DNA of 45,236 bases, taken from Mesotaenium endlicherianum (lineage: Eukaryota; Streptophyta; Zygnematophyceae; Zygnematales; Mesotaeniaceae). The DNA is taken from positions 761,178 to 806,413 of the forward strand of contig WELA01003670.1 in assembly GCA_009602735.1 (NCBI GenBank). The letters run 5' to 3'. Each line of letters begins with the position of its first letter. The stretch's first letter is position 1. Positions 34,401 through 44,260 of this stretch are shown here, in pieces. The notes beneath the pieces were generated by a model. It was not told the DNA's origin. It saw only the letters and a program-made list of their open reading frames with translations, and did no database searches. Both the position numbers and the translations under genes were made by a program.

Positions 34401-37400
34401 CCAGCCCTGCGGCTGGTTTGGGTGCGTGCTCTCCACTCTGCTCTGCCCCCCCCCCCCTCTGCTCTCTGCTCTGCCCTGCTCTGCTTTCTGTCTGCTCTGC
34501 TCTTCTCTGCTCCCCTCTGCTCTCAGCTCTGCTCCGCTCTGCTCTCTTCTGCTCTCTAAACCCTGCTGCTCTCTGCTGTCTGCTCCCTACACTCTGCTCT
34601 TCTCTGCTCTGCCACGTTGTGGCCTGCTCTCTGCCGTCTGTACTCTGCTCGTGGCCCTGCCCTGCTCTCCCCTCTGCCCTCTGCTGCTCTGCTTGCTCTG
34701 ATACCTGGTCTCAGCTGTCTCTTCTCTGCCCTCTGCCCTCTGCTCCCTGCCCTGCCTTGCTCTCTGCTCTTCTCTCTGCTCTACTCTCTGCCCTGCTCTC
34801 TACGCTGCTCTTTGCCCTCCATGCGGGGGAATCTGCATTTCTTTGCCCCGTCCTTCCCACCTGCTCGACACCCTGCCCGCGCGTATCTGCATCCTTCCCC
34901 TTCCCTCCTCCACTGCTCCTCCCTCTGTCATGCGTGCGTGCGTGTCTGTGTATGCGTGCTTGCATGTCTATGTATGCGTGCTTGCATGTTTGTGCATGCA
35001 TGCTTGCACGCGTCCTTACATGCCTGCTGTTGCATGCGCGTGATTGAGTGCAGGCACGGGCGGTACGAGGTGGACGGGTATGTGTACAACGCAGCGGAGG
35101 AGCCCACCATGCTGATCACGGGCAAGTGGAACGGCAGCCTCAGCTGCCAGCCGTGCGACGCCGAGGGCGAGCCACTCAAGGGCTCCCAGCTGCAGGAGGT
35201 GCGCCTCGCTGCTTCCTCTCGTCTCCTCCTCTTCTGACCCTCCTCATTCGTCGACGTTTTCCTCGCTTCAGCTTGCCTCCCCTCGCTCGGTCTGCTGCGC
35301 CTTCCCGCCCCCCTCTCTGCCCTCTCCCGCACCTCCTCAGCTGTACTGTTGTCATCCCCCTCTTGTGCACCTCTTTGGCCGTGCGCTGCTCGTCGCCCCC
35401 CCTTGCTGCACCCCCACCTCCTCGCGTGCGCTTCTTGCCTCCCCTCTCCTGCTGTGCCTCCACCTCCTCGCCCGTTCACCGCTCCTCTCCCTCTCCCTCT
35501 TCTGCCCCGCCCCAGCCGTGCGCTGCTCGTTGCTCCCCTGTCTGCTGCGCCTCGCCGGCGCGCAGCTTGCCTCCCCCTCTCCTGCATCTGTGTACACCTT
35601 CTACACCTCAGCCTCCAACCTCTCCCCTACTCATTCTTCCCGGCCCCCTCTGCCCCTCTGTCCCTCTGGCCCCTAGCCTCCTACTCACTGCCTCTCTCCC
35701 CCCCCCCCCCCGGGGGCTCAACCATCCTCACCCATCCCCGCCTCAAACATGCACTCCCTTGCGCCTGGCCCGTAAAGTCGGCGGCCATGGGTGCCGTCAG
35801 CGTGTTGAGTGACAGCTGGCAAACTTTGAGAGGTGGTCGCCGCAGAATTAGGTTCTAGGGTTTCATATTTTTTGGGCCAAGGAGCTCGGCTGCCAGGTTA
35901 GGCGTGGGCGGGCGGGTCTTTGCCAGGTGGCTGCTTTGGTCGTGGGGCTTCTGCTTTCGGTCCTGGGGCCAGGAAGAGGCGGGTGGCTTGCCCATGAGCT
36001 GCTGCTCGTAGAGCTGTGCCAGCTGGCCCGGGTTGCCCTGCTTTGGACGGGTGTCACGTGTCAATTCCAACCTCAACTCCCGAGCCCTAAGAGGCAATGC
36101 GAAGCTCCCAACGCCGGAGATCACAACTGGGCGTAGAGGGCGTTGGCATCGTGCTACGCCAATGGCGCACTTTGCGTAGAGTCGATGGCTGTCTGCGAGC
36201 GAGACTGGGAATCGGATGTTGCGGCTTAGCACACGCGGCAGCAGCAGCAGCTGTCTTGTGCGCGCGAGAGGCCCCCCTGGGCATGAGTCGGTCTGCTCTC
36301 CCATTCTTTTTTCGCCTCTGGACCATCCACTTCTCCCCGCTCTGTCTGTCTGCCTGTCTGTCTGACAGATGGGCTGTCTGTCTGTCTCTCTGCCTGCCTG
36401 TCTGTCCCGCTGCCTGTCTGGCAGTCTGTCTTGCCTGCCTCAGCTGCTGGCAATGCTCCCGGCTACCTGCAGTGCCCTGGCCGGCCTCTGCTATGGGCCT
36501 GCACTTGCACGCACGCACGCACGCACCTGCACCTTGGGCAAGCGCTTTGCACTCACCCTGCCAGTGCAAGGGCGCGCGCAGCGCGCGCACGCGCGTGAGC
36601 AGCAGGGCAGGGCGGCCCTTGTGGCAGTGCCCCTGTGTATGCCCACCATTGGCTGTACTCTGCCCTTGCGTTTGTTTTCCGAGCAAGTCTCGATGCAACT
36701 GGGATGCATATTTTTCCCTGAGGCTGCCTGTGCTCCTGCTCCTGCTCCTACTTCTGCCCCTGCTCCTACTGCTGCTCCTACTTTGCTCCCGCTCCTGCTC
36801 CTGCTGCACCTGCTGCTGCCCCTGCTCCTGCACCTGCTCCTGCACCTGCACCTGCTCCTGCTCCTGCTCCTGCCTCTTGGCCTGCATCTAGGAGTGGAGA
36901 GTCTGCATGAAGGCTGGATAGAGTGCAGGCATGTCGAGGGAGGGCATGCAGTGTACGTTTGGAGAAGTGAAGGCGTGGAGGAAGTAGGTACAGCGATTTT
37001 TTGGTTCCAGAGACTCAAGAGGGCAGGGGTATGGAGAGTCGTCGCATGGAGACTGTAGTGTGCAGAATGTGCGCCTATGTGAAGAGGGTATCTGCACACG
37101 CGTCGCGCCTGTCCCCCACCTGTAGCAGCCTACCTTGTCCCGCTGCCTCTCCCGCTCTGGGCTTGCACCTGCTTGCCCGCTTGCCTGCCTGCCCGCCGGT
37201 CTGTCGCCTGCACGCGGCATATGCGGTCACGTGCGTGCGTGTGCTTGTGTTTGCGTGCGTGGTCACGTGCATGCTCGTGTGTGCGTGCGTGCGGGCGTGT
37301 GTGCTTGTGTACATGCTCATGTGTGTGTGTGTGTGTGTGTGTGCGTGCGTGTGTGTGTGTGCGTGCGTGTGTGTGTGTGCGTGTGCAGGTGTGGCGAGTT

Positions 37401-38579
37401 GCGGACGTGCCCAAGGGGGACAAGTTCCAGTACACGCACTTTGCGCACAAGCTCAACGACTTTGCCACGGCCCCCCGAGGGCTGCTGCCGTCGGACTCCC
37501 GCCTGCGGCCGGACCGCCTCGCTCTCGAGAGGGGGGATTTGCACAAGGCTGGTGTGGAGAAGACCAGGTGTGCTCTCATCGTGCGCTCTCTCTGACTGCT
37601 CTCTCTCTCTCTCGTTTGTGTGCCACACTGCCCCTTCCCCCGTTGTGGGTGTGCAAAGGTGTGTGACATCTGCGTCTAATTGGATACATGGGAATGTGCG
37701 CATGTTTGCACATCTGTGTGGCAGTAAGCACTTTCATATGAGCTTATTTACACGTATAGGTGCACACTTATAGTGTGCATGCGTATTCGTGTTTCTCCAT
37801 GCGCACTTCACCGGCTGCTGTCGCCGCGTGGATGCGTGTCATGTTGCCGTACGCCTTGCTGCCTTGTTTTCCTTCTTGTGCTCCTTTACATGCCGAACCG
37901 CCGCTCTCTTTGGTTTTATGCAAGTGTGCTCTGATTGCTGAATCCTTCTTCCTTTCTCCCTTCTCCCCTGCAATTCTCCCTTCCCTGTGTTTAACTTCTC
38001 ACCTTTGCGCATACACGTGCTCCCGTTGCCCTTGCTTGCCCCAGTTGTTGCTCAGCAGTCTTCTTTTCTCTTGCCAACTGCGTGCTCATACATCATCTCC
38101 CTCTTCCCTGCGATGCCCTCCTCTGTCAGCTCCCTTCTTTTCCCTTCACTGTGCTCATTCGTTGTTCCTTCCTCTCTGTGATGCCCCTTTCTCTCAGCTC
38201 TCTCGTTTCTTAACCCATGCGTGTTCTAAGCTCTGTAGATCTATCCTATCTTCTCCCCGTCAATACCCCTCCTCTTCTCTGCAGGCTGGAGGAGAGACAG
38301 AGAGCGGAGAAGAAGGAGAGGGAAGCCAAGGGGCTGCCGTTCGTGCCGAGATGGTTTGAAATGTCGGGCGAAGTTGCGCACACGCCGTGGGCGGAGCTGG
38401 AGGTGCTCAAGTTCAAAGAGAGCGACTTCAAGCAGCACCGAGACGTCGTAGAAAAGAATGCGCCCCCGCCGGCAGACCCGGACTCGCTCGAATTCAGCCC
38501 CTGGCAGTTCGACCATGTGCACGTGCCCACGTCGGAGCCCGAGGCGACGGCGGGCCTTGTTGTGAATAAGTCTGACTAA
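28315..38579 (+). CDS. Oxysterol-binding protein-related protein, short plant ORP3 type (complete, 10 exons)
   Basis: Exons: 28315-28403, 29260-29362, 30354-30470, 32200-32272, 32712-32830, 33310-33431, 34245-34421, 35054-35198, 37389-37567, 38285-38579 (TAA). They splice in phase to 472 residues, against about 457 for Arabidopsis ORP3 proteins. Seen in order: basic start ([10 protein letters not shown]), [46 protein letters not shown], the family signature [93 protein letters not shown] and FSPWQF. There is no PH domain, ankyrin repeat or membrane segment, so this is a bare lipid-transfer domain. Known family role: exchange of sterol and/or PI4P between membranes at contact sites. HH of SHHPP, the Lys of KPFNP and the EERQR stretch correspond to PI4P-binding positions. 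No canonical FFAT motif is seen; PRWFEM lies where plant ORP3A has a WFD-type ER-targeting stretch. Confidence 0.95.
30320..30353 (+). repeat. 12-bp repeat at the exon 3 acceptor of the ORP gene
   Basis: GGGCGGGCTGGC occurs twice in tandem (30325-30336, 30337-30348) and is followed directly by GGCAG, the acceptor. No polypyrimidine tract lies between the repeat and the AG. Confidence 0.8.
30540..30990 (+). repeat. 18-bp minisatellite (CTCACCCGCATGCCCTCG) in ORP intron 3
   Basis: Many degenerate copies of CTCACCCRCATGCCCTCG follow the exon 3 donor. They keep long frames open on both strands but encode only repetitive Ser/Thr/Pro/His-rich sequence. Confidence 0.8.
31373..31430 (+). repeat. 58-base poly(G) run with one N, ORP intron 3
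   Basis: Only G is present except an N at 31387. Such a run can fold into G-quadruplexes and is hard to sequence, so its length is uncertain. Confidence 0.85.
31690..32060 (+). repeat. Polypurine (GA-rich) tract in ORP intron 3
   Basis: About 370 bases consist mostly of G and A on the plus strand (GGGAGGGAGG, GAGAAGAGG and similar). It lies 140-500 bases before the exon 4 acceptor. The complementary polypyrimidine gives spurious minus-strand frames rich in Ser, Pro and Leu. Confidence 0.85.
32395..32570 (+). repeat. (CTGT)/(CTGC) microsatellite in ORP intron 4
   Basis: CTGTCTATCTGTCTGTCTGT and CTGCCTGTCTGTCCGTCC tracts fill the centre of the 439-base intron 4. Confidence 0.8.
32675..32711 (+). 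repeat. (GCGTGC)n tract abutting the exon 5 acceptor
   Basis: About four tandem GCGTGC units end in CTGCAG, the acceptor of ORP exon 5, with no polypyrimidine tract. Confidence 0.8.
32852..32854. other. Assembly gap (3 N) in ORP intron 5
   Basis: Three undetermined bases lie within a poly(C) run; the true length is unknown. A (CTCT)/(CACA) microsatellite follows to about 32925. Confidence 0.9.
33263..33278. other. Assembly gap (16 N) in ORP intron 5, identical flanks
   Basis: CGGC followed by nine G and A occurs immediately left (33249-33262) and right (33279-33292) of the gap, about 20 bases before the exon 6 acceptor. Confidence 0.9.
33411..33680 (+). repeat. Three tandem copies of the exon 6 end plus donor
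   Basis: The exon 6 end (GATGTCTACCCCGTCGGAAG then GTGCGCTCAT) at 33412 recurs inside intron 6 at 33520 (degraded, GACGTCTACAAAGTTGGAAG) and at 33638 (GACGTCTACCCCGTTGGAAG then GTGTGCTCAT, donor intact). Each copy is followed by a related AGCCCRARAAAG sequence. The spacing is 108 and 118 bases. Confidence 0.85.
33779..34278 (+). repeat. Tandem repeats including a duplicated exon 7 acceptor
   Basis: Units beginning GGCACCCCTCCAA(T/C)CCCC with CCTCTGAAGC and GGGGGGTGGAGGCGTCC recur at about 33780, 33862, 33980 and 34141. The last two units contain CGCAG followed by the first 34 bases of exon 7: a decoy at 34108-34141 and the real exon from 34245. These are 137 bases apart and 33/34 identical. 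Confidence 0.88.
34430..34830 (+). repeat. (CTCTG/CTGCT) pyrimidine-rich minisatellite in ORP intron 7
   Basis: Hundreds of bases of TCTGCTCTGC-type repeats start right after the exon 7 donor. The strand bias is extreme, and the long open frames here are artefacts. Confidence 0.85.
34943..35008 (+). repeat. 22-bp tandem repeat before the exon 8 acceptor
   Basis: Three units (34943-34964, 34965-34986, 34987-35008) share ATGCGTGCTTGCA or a one-base variant. They end 45 bases before the exon 8 acceptor at 35053. Confidence 0.8.
36330..36450 (+). repeat. (CTGT)/(CTGC) microsatellite in ORP intron 8
   Basis: CTGTCTGTCTGCCTGTCTG-type repeats lie in the 2190-base intron 8. No exon candidate is seen inside the intron. 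Confidence 0.8.
36725..36890 (+). repeat. (CTGCTC) repeat in ORP intron 8
   Basis: CTGCTCCTGCTCCTAC-type repeats account for the long Gln/Glu-, Pro/Ala- and Leu/Cys-rich frames on both strands. Confidence 0.85.
37215..37388 (+). repeat. (GT)n tract abutting the exon 9 acceptor
   Basis: About 170 bases of GTGTGTGTGC and GTGCGTGCGT repeats end in GTGTGCAG, the acceptor of exon 9. No conventional polypyrimidine tract precedes the AG. Confidence 0.88.
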
Positions 38580-39982
38580 ATGTTTTTGCGCTTAGGGGGT
38601 TGTGGCTGTATGCGTGTACAGGACTTGCAGTTTCTAGATATAGTATCTACGATATAGTCAGGGTGGTGATTACCGGAGGCTCGGTGGAAATGATTACTCA
38701 ATTGGAGAATGATTTTTTTGGGGGAGTTGCAAGGTTCCCCGGAGGAGGAGATGAGAGCACACATACATATGAAAGATAATGGCTTTCGATTGAATGAGGA
38801 CGTAGTAGTACAAAAAATGCGTTCTCTCCGGCTTTTGATGATATAAGTAGTAGTACAGGAATGCGCTCTCTCAGTAATGAATTTGAATGTATCATCATGT
38901 ATCCTATTCTGGTCTATGCTTTTCTTATTAGTTCTCCCCTGGATCTTCTCCGTCTCTTCTCTGTTTTTACTCTTAGCATGCTCCCTCAAGTGGGTGGCAG
39001 CTCAATTGATGTACTTGTGAGTTCCTGAAATGGCACTTCAGTGATCTCTATCAACTTTTACACATCTAGTTTTACCGAGAGTAAATTTCAAGCACTTTTG
39101 GTGCATACTATTGAAATATTTATGCCACAACAACAATACTTTTCAGATCACAGATTCACGCAGTTAGATCGAGAAGTCGAGAGGTTGACCACCAACTGCC
39201 ACCAGCAGGTGATATGTTGATAACACGCGTGAATGGTATCCGGGGCACTTAAGCACGTCTGTGTACGGCACAATTTGCAAACTGATGCCTGTACTGGCCT
39301 GTACCTACTTGTCATTAATTCGTACAGACCCCACAATCTGGTCCCGATTGGTCCCAATGGTCCGCATTAACGACCACTTGACTACCACCCGTGCCCACCT
39401 GCCTCCGCTCCTGCAAACTTGGGCGAGCGGGTGGCACCAGGATATGTTAAGATCGACGGGTATGGACGGAGGTGCCTCTAGAAGCACCTGGAAATGCCTG
39501 GATAGAAAAGTGCATGCCGGCCAGTAGGTTGGCATGAATTAGCTGGCAGAAAACTGGCAGACTTTGCACGGAGCAGTCAAAACAACACGTCACAAGCAGG
39601 TCATACAATTTCTAGAGCATCCATTAGCTCCTACTACGAGCAAACTACGAGATTATTATCAAGTTGTTTCTTCTGAGAGTCCTAACATCGTAGGTTGTTT
39701 GAAAGGCTGTGTAGCTGAAGCTCAGCTCGAATGTGATTTTCCACGACGTTAATGCAAGTTAGGAGTTGACCATATGTAAAAGTTACCACATTAGTGCAAG
39801 TTAGTAGTTGACGCGTATTTAGGTGTATTCAACGCAACAGCTTTGTGGGTGTAATTTGGTGTAGCAGGGTCGGGTGTGAAGTTACTCGTTCTTTGAAACG
39901 CATCATTGCGAACGTTATCATAGCACTGGCATAATGCACCAGCTCTTTGAGGCCTGACTGCAAGTCTGAGGGTCTCCTGCAG
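38580..39982. other. Intergenic region after the ORP gene
   Basis: This is the ORP 3' flank followed by the leader of the next candidate gene. No AATAAA is obvious near the ORP stop. GCAAGTTAG-containing sequence is doubled with 42-base spacing (39753, 39795). Weak open frames on both strands at 39148-39535 are unrecognised and overlap each other. Confidence 0.5.
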
Positions 39983-41360
39983 ACAATGTTCGCCTCTCAT
40001 CCTCTACCTGAGCCCAACAAAATGTCGAGCTGGATGCCACCTCTGGCCCACCTGCACAAGCGGAAGGAGGATCCTCTGTCTCATGAGGAGGTTATGAGGC
40101 TTATGAGCGATGTGTGCCTCTCACCCCAAAAGAGAGTGCGACACAGCAGTAACGTACGAACTTCTACTTCTCGTTCATTTGTGACCGCTTATCGGTCAAA
40201 TATCAAGTGCCTGCAGGGTAGTGGAAGCAAATTTGACGAGTGCACACGGAACAATACGAGCTGAAGCAAGTTGCTTGTTTTGACACTAAGTATAGACATG
40301 TATTTGTGCACCAGGTTCCAATCTCCTCGTTTCCTTCATATACTACTGGGCCTTCAACTTTAAGTATGTGATTCGTACGGGGGTTTATCAATTATGGCCC
40401 AACATGACTCTTGGCAAACAGTCAGGACGAGAAGGTTGAAGCAGGCAGATGTAGGAGCTTCTTTATGTTGTAGCTTAGGGTATTCTTTGAATTTTATGGA
40501 CGGCTGACACTCAAATTGCACCACAGAACCTAGGCCTGTGTTAGGTTTTAATGAATGAAACTTGGGATGCTTTACACCTGACTGAATACTTGAAGCATCT
40601 TCAGTGTTGCTACCAAGGACCTTGTAAGCCGGCACGCACGTGAACATTCTAGGAGAGGCATTGCGTGTGTGTGGCAGAACGCATTTGTTTTGGAAGGGAT
40701 AGCATTCACACCAGGTAGCTTCACAACAGGTCGTATTCTTGAAGAGGGGGGGCATCACACCAGGTACTTATTATTGAGCAGGGGTAGCATTCACACCAGG
40801 TAGCTTCACACCAGGTTGTATTCTTGAACAGGGGGAGCATTCACACCAGGTACTTATTTAGAGCAAGGGTAGCATTTACACCAAGTTGCACAATTTCTGC
40901 TTGCTCTGGTTGCTGTATATAGTCTATGGAGCATAGCGTGTGGGTGCGCTTTTCTCACCTGGTCGGTAAATCTGCGACTTTGAAATTTCCTTCCTAAGTA
41001 TCCGAGCCAAAACGAGTCTCTGTGCGGAAGTGGCTGCTCATAGACGGCTTGCCTCTCCCTAGCAATCCCGAGAGTCCTATCCTTTCAATGACGGAACCGT
41101 CAACAGCGGCTGAATGCTGAGCCCCAGTGTTGAGTCAGCCCCAACGTTCACATTTCTTAGCATTATCACCGCCTCAGTTGTACGAGGATGATGCTTGCTT
41201 ACTTCAAGAATTAGCGCATGGGTGGTGGTATAGGGCTTGCAGTTTTTCTGCCATGCCTTGAAATAAGGTTGTGGGACAGGATACAGGCACACATGGTATG
41301 ATGGAAGTGAAGGCGTGTTTTGTATACATACACACACACACACACAGGCGCACACACACA

Positions 41361-41415
<55 letters not shown>

Positions 41416-44260
41416 GCGCACGTGTATGAATACACATATGTGTATGTATGTGTGTGTGCACATGTGGATACCGTATGTATCTGGACAGTACGGGTGATGT
41501 GTTGGGTGATCCCATGTCGGGTGCACTCCAGATGCGACATTCACATGCTGTTTGAGGTCTATTTATTGCTCTGGGCGTGGGAAGACTTACGCACTCGCCA
41601 CTCTTGTGAGCTTTTGGCGTGCCTTAGGGGTGCATTTTTGGCCTGCGTGATAGAGGAATCTACGAAAGCACACGAACACACTGTATCATGACCTTCCCTC
41701 TGAAGTCGCATGTCTTGCATTGCACCATAAACAGTTGAGTGCTTGGAGGTACTGTATCTGTATGTGTGCGTGTATGTGTGTGCGCTTGCGTGTCTGCGTG
41801 TGTGTGAGTGGGAGTCGGAGGGAGTGGGAGAGAGGGAGAGTGAGGGGAAGAGGGAGAGAGAGGGGGAGGGAGAGTGGGAGGGACAGAGAAAGGGAAGGAG
41901 GAGAAAGGAGGGAGGGAGGGAGGGAGGGATTCATTGATCGAATGCCGCAGAGTCTGCACCACAATGGGTTGTATGGGTGTACCAGTATACTCTACATGGA
42001 TGCGTATGTGTGTGCGCGCGCTCGTGTGCACGCGCATGTGCGTGCGTGCGTGTGTGCGTATGCCTCACAAACCCTACCCAATGCAGGCATTGCAAGGTCT
42101 CAGAGATTCACACTCTCACACTTAGCCTGGGCTCTCTTAAAGCCCCATGCCCCCACCTCCTCTCACATTTATCACCTTCCCGCAAACTCACTCTTCCCTT
42201 GCCCCTTCTGCGCGTGCAGGATGTGGCTGGAGGCTCGCCAGATGGCAAGCATGCGGGAGCCTTCGTCATCCCCCCCTCCCCGCTGGCGGCTGCGCCTACC
42301 TCCGCCCCTCAGCTCGTGCCCTCTCCCCTGGTATATCCTTTATGCCGTGGCCGTCCACATGAATAGAGTCCCTCTGTGGGCCTCTTATCAGCTCACCCTC
42401 ATGAACCTCAGTGGTTGTCTGGCCATCGATTGTTGGTCACCGGCAGCTTGTTCACTGATTGTTGGTAAGTCATTGTCGGGTACCGATGATTGGTTACTGT
42501 TTGCTGCTTAGGAACTGCCGGCGTGTCGTGGCCTCAGTGTAAGTAATCGGTCAACAGTGGTCAGCGGAGGTCAGCTGCGTTGTCTTGGTGAAGTCTCCCT
42601 TCCCGCTCTGTGCGTGGTGGCGCGTGCGAGCTTCTTCTGTGCATGTCGCTCGGGCCCGTGCAAACAGCAGCAGAGCACAGCCTTTTGCATGTCAATGCAC
42701 CCGTGTGAGCATTTTAGGCACCAGCACAAAGAGGTCTGTCTCCCTGCAATGGGGATTAGCACACGCTAAGTTCTGCAACCAAGACATTCGCTTACACCGG
42801 CACATGCGCACGCGCCCACGCGCGTGCACGTACACGCACGCACATGCACACATCACACGCACGCGCACACACGCAGAGACACACGTACAGGCGCGTGCGC
42901 ACGCACACACACATGTACCCGCACACGCACACACATACACATGTAACTGCACACGTATACACGCACTCGCTTATGGCATGGGCACAGGTGGGAGCCTGCA
43001 TGTAAGTCCCGCGCAGGCACGCGCTCCAGAAAGCTGCCGCAATTCTTCATCGCAACATTCTCCCAAACTTTGCCTGGGGAGGCATCGCGGAGCAGCATCC
43101 ATAAGGCCAGGCCTGCGATGCTTAGCATCCATGCAGCCCCGCCAACGCCAGCTGCCTGTGTATCCGTGTCCGTGTCTGTGTCTCTGTCTGTGCCTCTGCC
43201 CGTCTGCCCGTCTGCCTGCCCGTCTGCCTGTCTGCCTGTCTGCCCCTCGTCTCCCGGCAAGTCTGAACAGCGCCGCTTTCTCGCTCCCTCCAGACGAGAG
43301 GTGCCCCAAAGCTGCCCACGCGCCCCTTGGCCATGGCAAACGCGTGGATAGCCGAGAGTGGAGGGAAGTCAAACACCTGCCCAATGCACCCACGCTTACA
43401 CGCGCACGCGTGGGCACCTCCAGCACTCTCTGCCCTGATTACAGAATCCACTGCTTGTATCACTAACTTGCAAAAAAAATCATCCCCCCCCCCTCTTCCC
43501 CGCCCCCCCACCCAGCTCAAAGCTTGAAGGGAGGGGGCAAGTGAAAAAAGGGGGAGAGGAGATGGGGAGGGGGACGAAAGGAGTAAGGTGGGAAAGAACA
43601 TCAGTTGTTGATTTGTTTCTGACATGTAAGAAGCCATCGACTATTTTACAAACGTGAAACGCATCTCCCCTCTTTGTCCTCTCCCTCCCCCACTCCTCCC
43701 GGCCACCCTCCCTTCCTCCTCTCCTTCCTTCTTTTCTCTGTTCCTTCCCCCTCCAACCCCTCCTCTCTGCCCGACACCAACCTCCTTGTCACTGCCATGT
43801 CATTGTCCCATCATGCATGGCCAGGCCCCCCCGCCAGCGCAGCAGGCTCCATTCTGGCCACTTGCCAATGCAGCAGGCACTGAGGAAGAGGACGAAATGA
43901 CCGACGGCCCACCCGGGCCCGCCACGGCAGCGGCCCCCAACCGGCCAGCTGGCGCCCCCGCGGCTCCACCCTCTGCAGCCCAGCCGTCCGATACAGGCAA
44001 TCCGGAGACTGAGGAGGACGAGAGCGAGCGAGCGCGAAAGGCCCTCGTGATCTACAGGGGAATTGCTCCCCCCATGTACCCAGGAGGGGCCCCCCTGGGG
44101 AGCCAGCCGATGGTTCTGGCGAACGCGTCGATCCCTCCCCTGGTCATGGGTCCCGGGGGGCCCACGTTTGGTCCCCCGGGGGGGGGCCTGCCCCAGAGCA
44201 TTCTGGGAGCGCTCGCCAATAAGAACAGGGGCTCGCTCGTGGGGCCGGGCCTCATGACAG
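39983..44260 (+). CDS. Candidate Pro/Ala-rich protein gene, N-terminal exons, function unknown
   Basis: Three candidate exons carry acceptor and donor sites of the local type and compatible phases. They are 39983-40153 (ACAATG after CTGCAG; donor GTACGA), 42220-42330 (after CGTGCAG; donor GTATAT) and about 43825-44260 (after GGCCAG, or 43843 after GCGCAG; donor GTCAGC). The first two introns are phase 0. The likely start is ATG 39986, with an in-frame ATG at 40022. Visible text: MSSWMPPLAHLHKRKED, PLSHEEVMRLMSDV, GAFVIPPSPLAAAP, an acidic stretch EEEDEMTDG, and a Gly/Pro-rich part with ALVIYRGIAPPMYPGG and LPQSILGALANKNRG. I do not recognise the family. The composition suggests a largely disordered, perhaps nuclear, protein, but this is only a guess. 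It continues past the last donor. Confidence 0.5.
40701..40895 (+). repeat. 85-bp tandem repeat
   Basis: AGCATTCACACCAGGTAGCT begins at 40701 and 40786, and a third diverged start is at 40871. Each unit also contains an internal echo (CACACCAGGTACTTATT). It lies in the first intron of the candidate third gene. Confidence 0.85.
41325..41423. repeat. (CA)n-(CG)n microsatellite
   Basis: About 75 bases of CA repeats run into CGCGCGCGCGCGCGCGCGCA, an alternating pyrimidine-purine tract with potential to form Z-DNA. Confidence 0.9.
41805..41935 (+). repeat. GA-rich polypurine tract
   Basis: GGGAGAGGGAGAG and GGAGGGAGGGAGGGAGGGA repeats lie between two GT/GC-rich tracts, in the first intron of the candidate third gene. 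Confidence 0.85.
42790..42970. repeat. (ACGCRC/ACAC) tract
   Basis: Imperfect CACGCACACACACA and GCGCACGC repeats lie in the second intron of the candidate third gene. A (CTGT/CTGC) tract follows at 43160-43245. Confidence 0.8.

Noticed and set aside
34177..35587. Several frames of 170-250 codons on both strands
   Set aside because: Pyrimidine-rich repeats of introns 7 and 8; the true coding parts are the conserved ORP exons 7 and 8.
36087..36891. Long frames on both strands (264-266 codons)
   Set aside because: They overlap antisense over (CTGT) and (CTGCTC) repeats inside ORP intron 8.
39148..39535. Overlapping minus-strand frames of 69 and 76 codons
   Set aside because: Unrecognised, mutually overlapping and without acceptable splice context.
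43005..43140. Minus-strand stretch with a hydrophobic segment (AGLALWMLL)
   Set aside because: It looks protein-like over about 40 residues but has no clear exon boundaries and is flanked by microsatellite; not enough to call.
42585..43466. 293-codon plus-strand frame
   Set aside because: Built from CA/CG and CTGT/CTGC repeats in a probable intron; no protein-like segment that also has splice sites.
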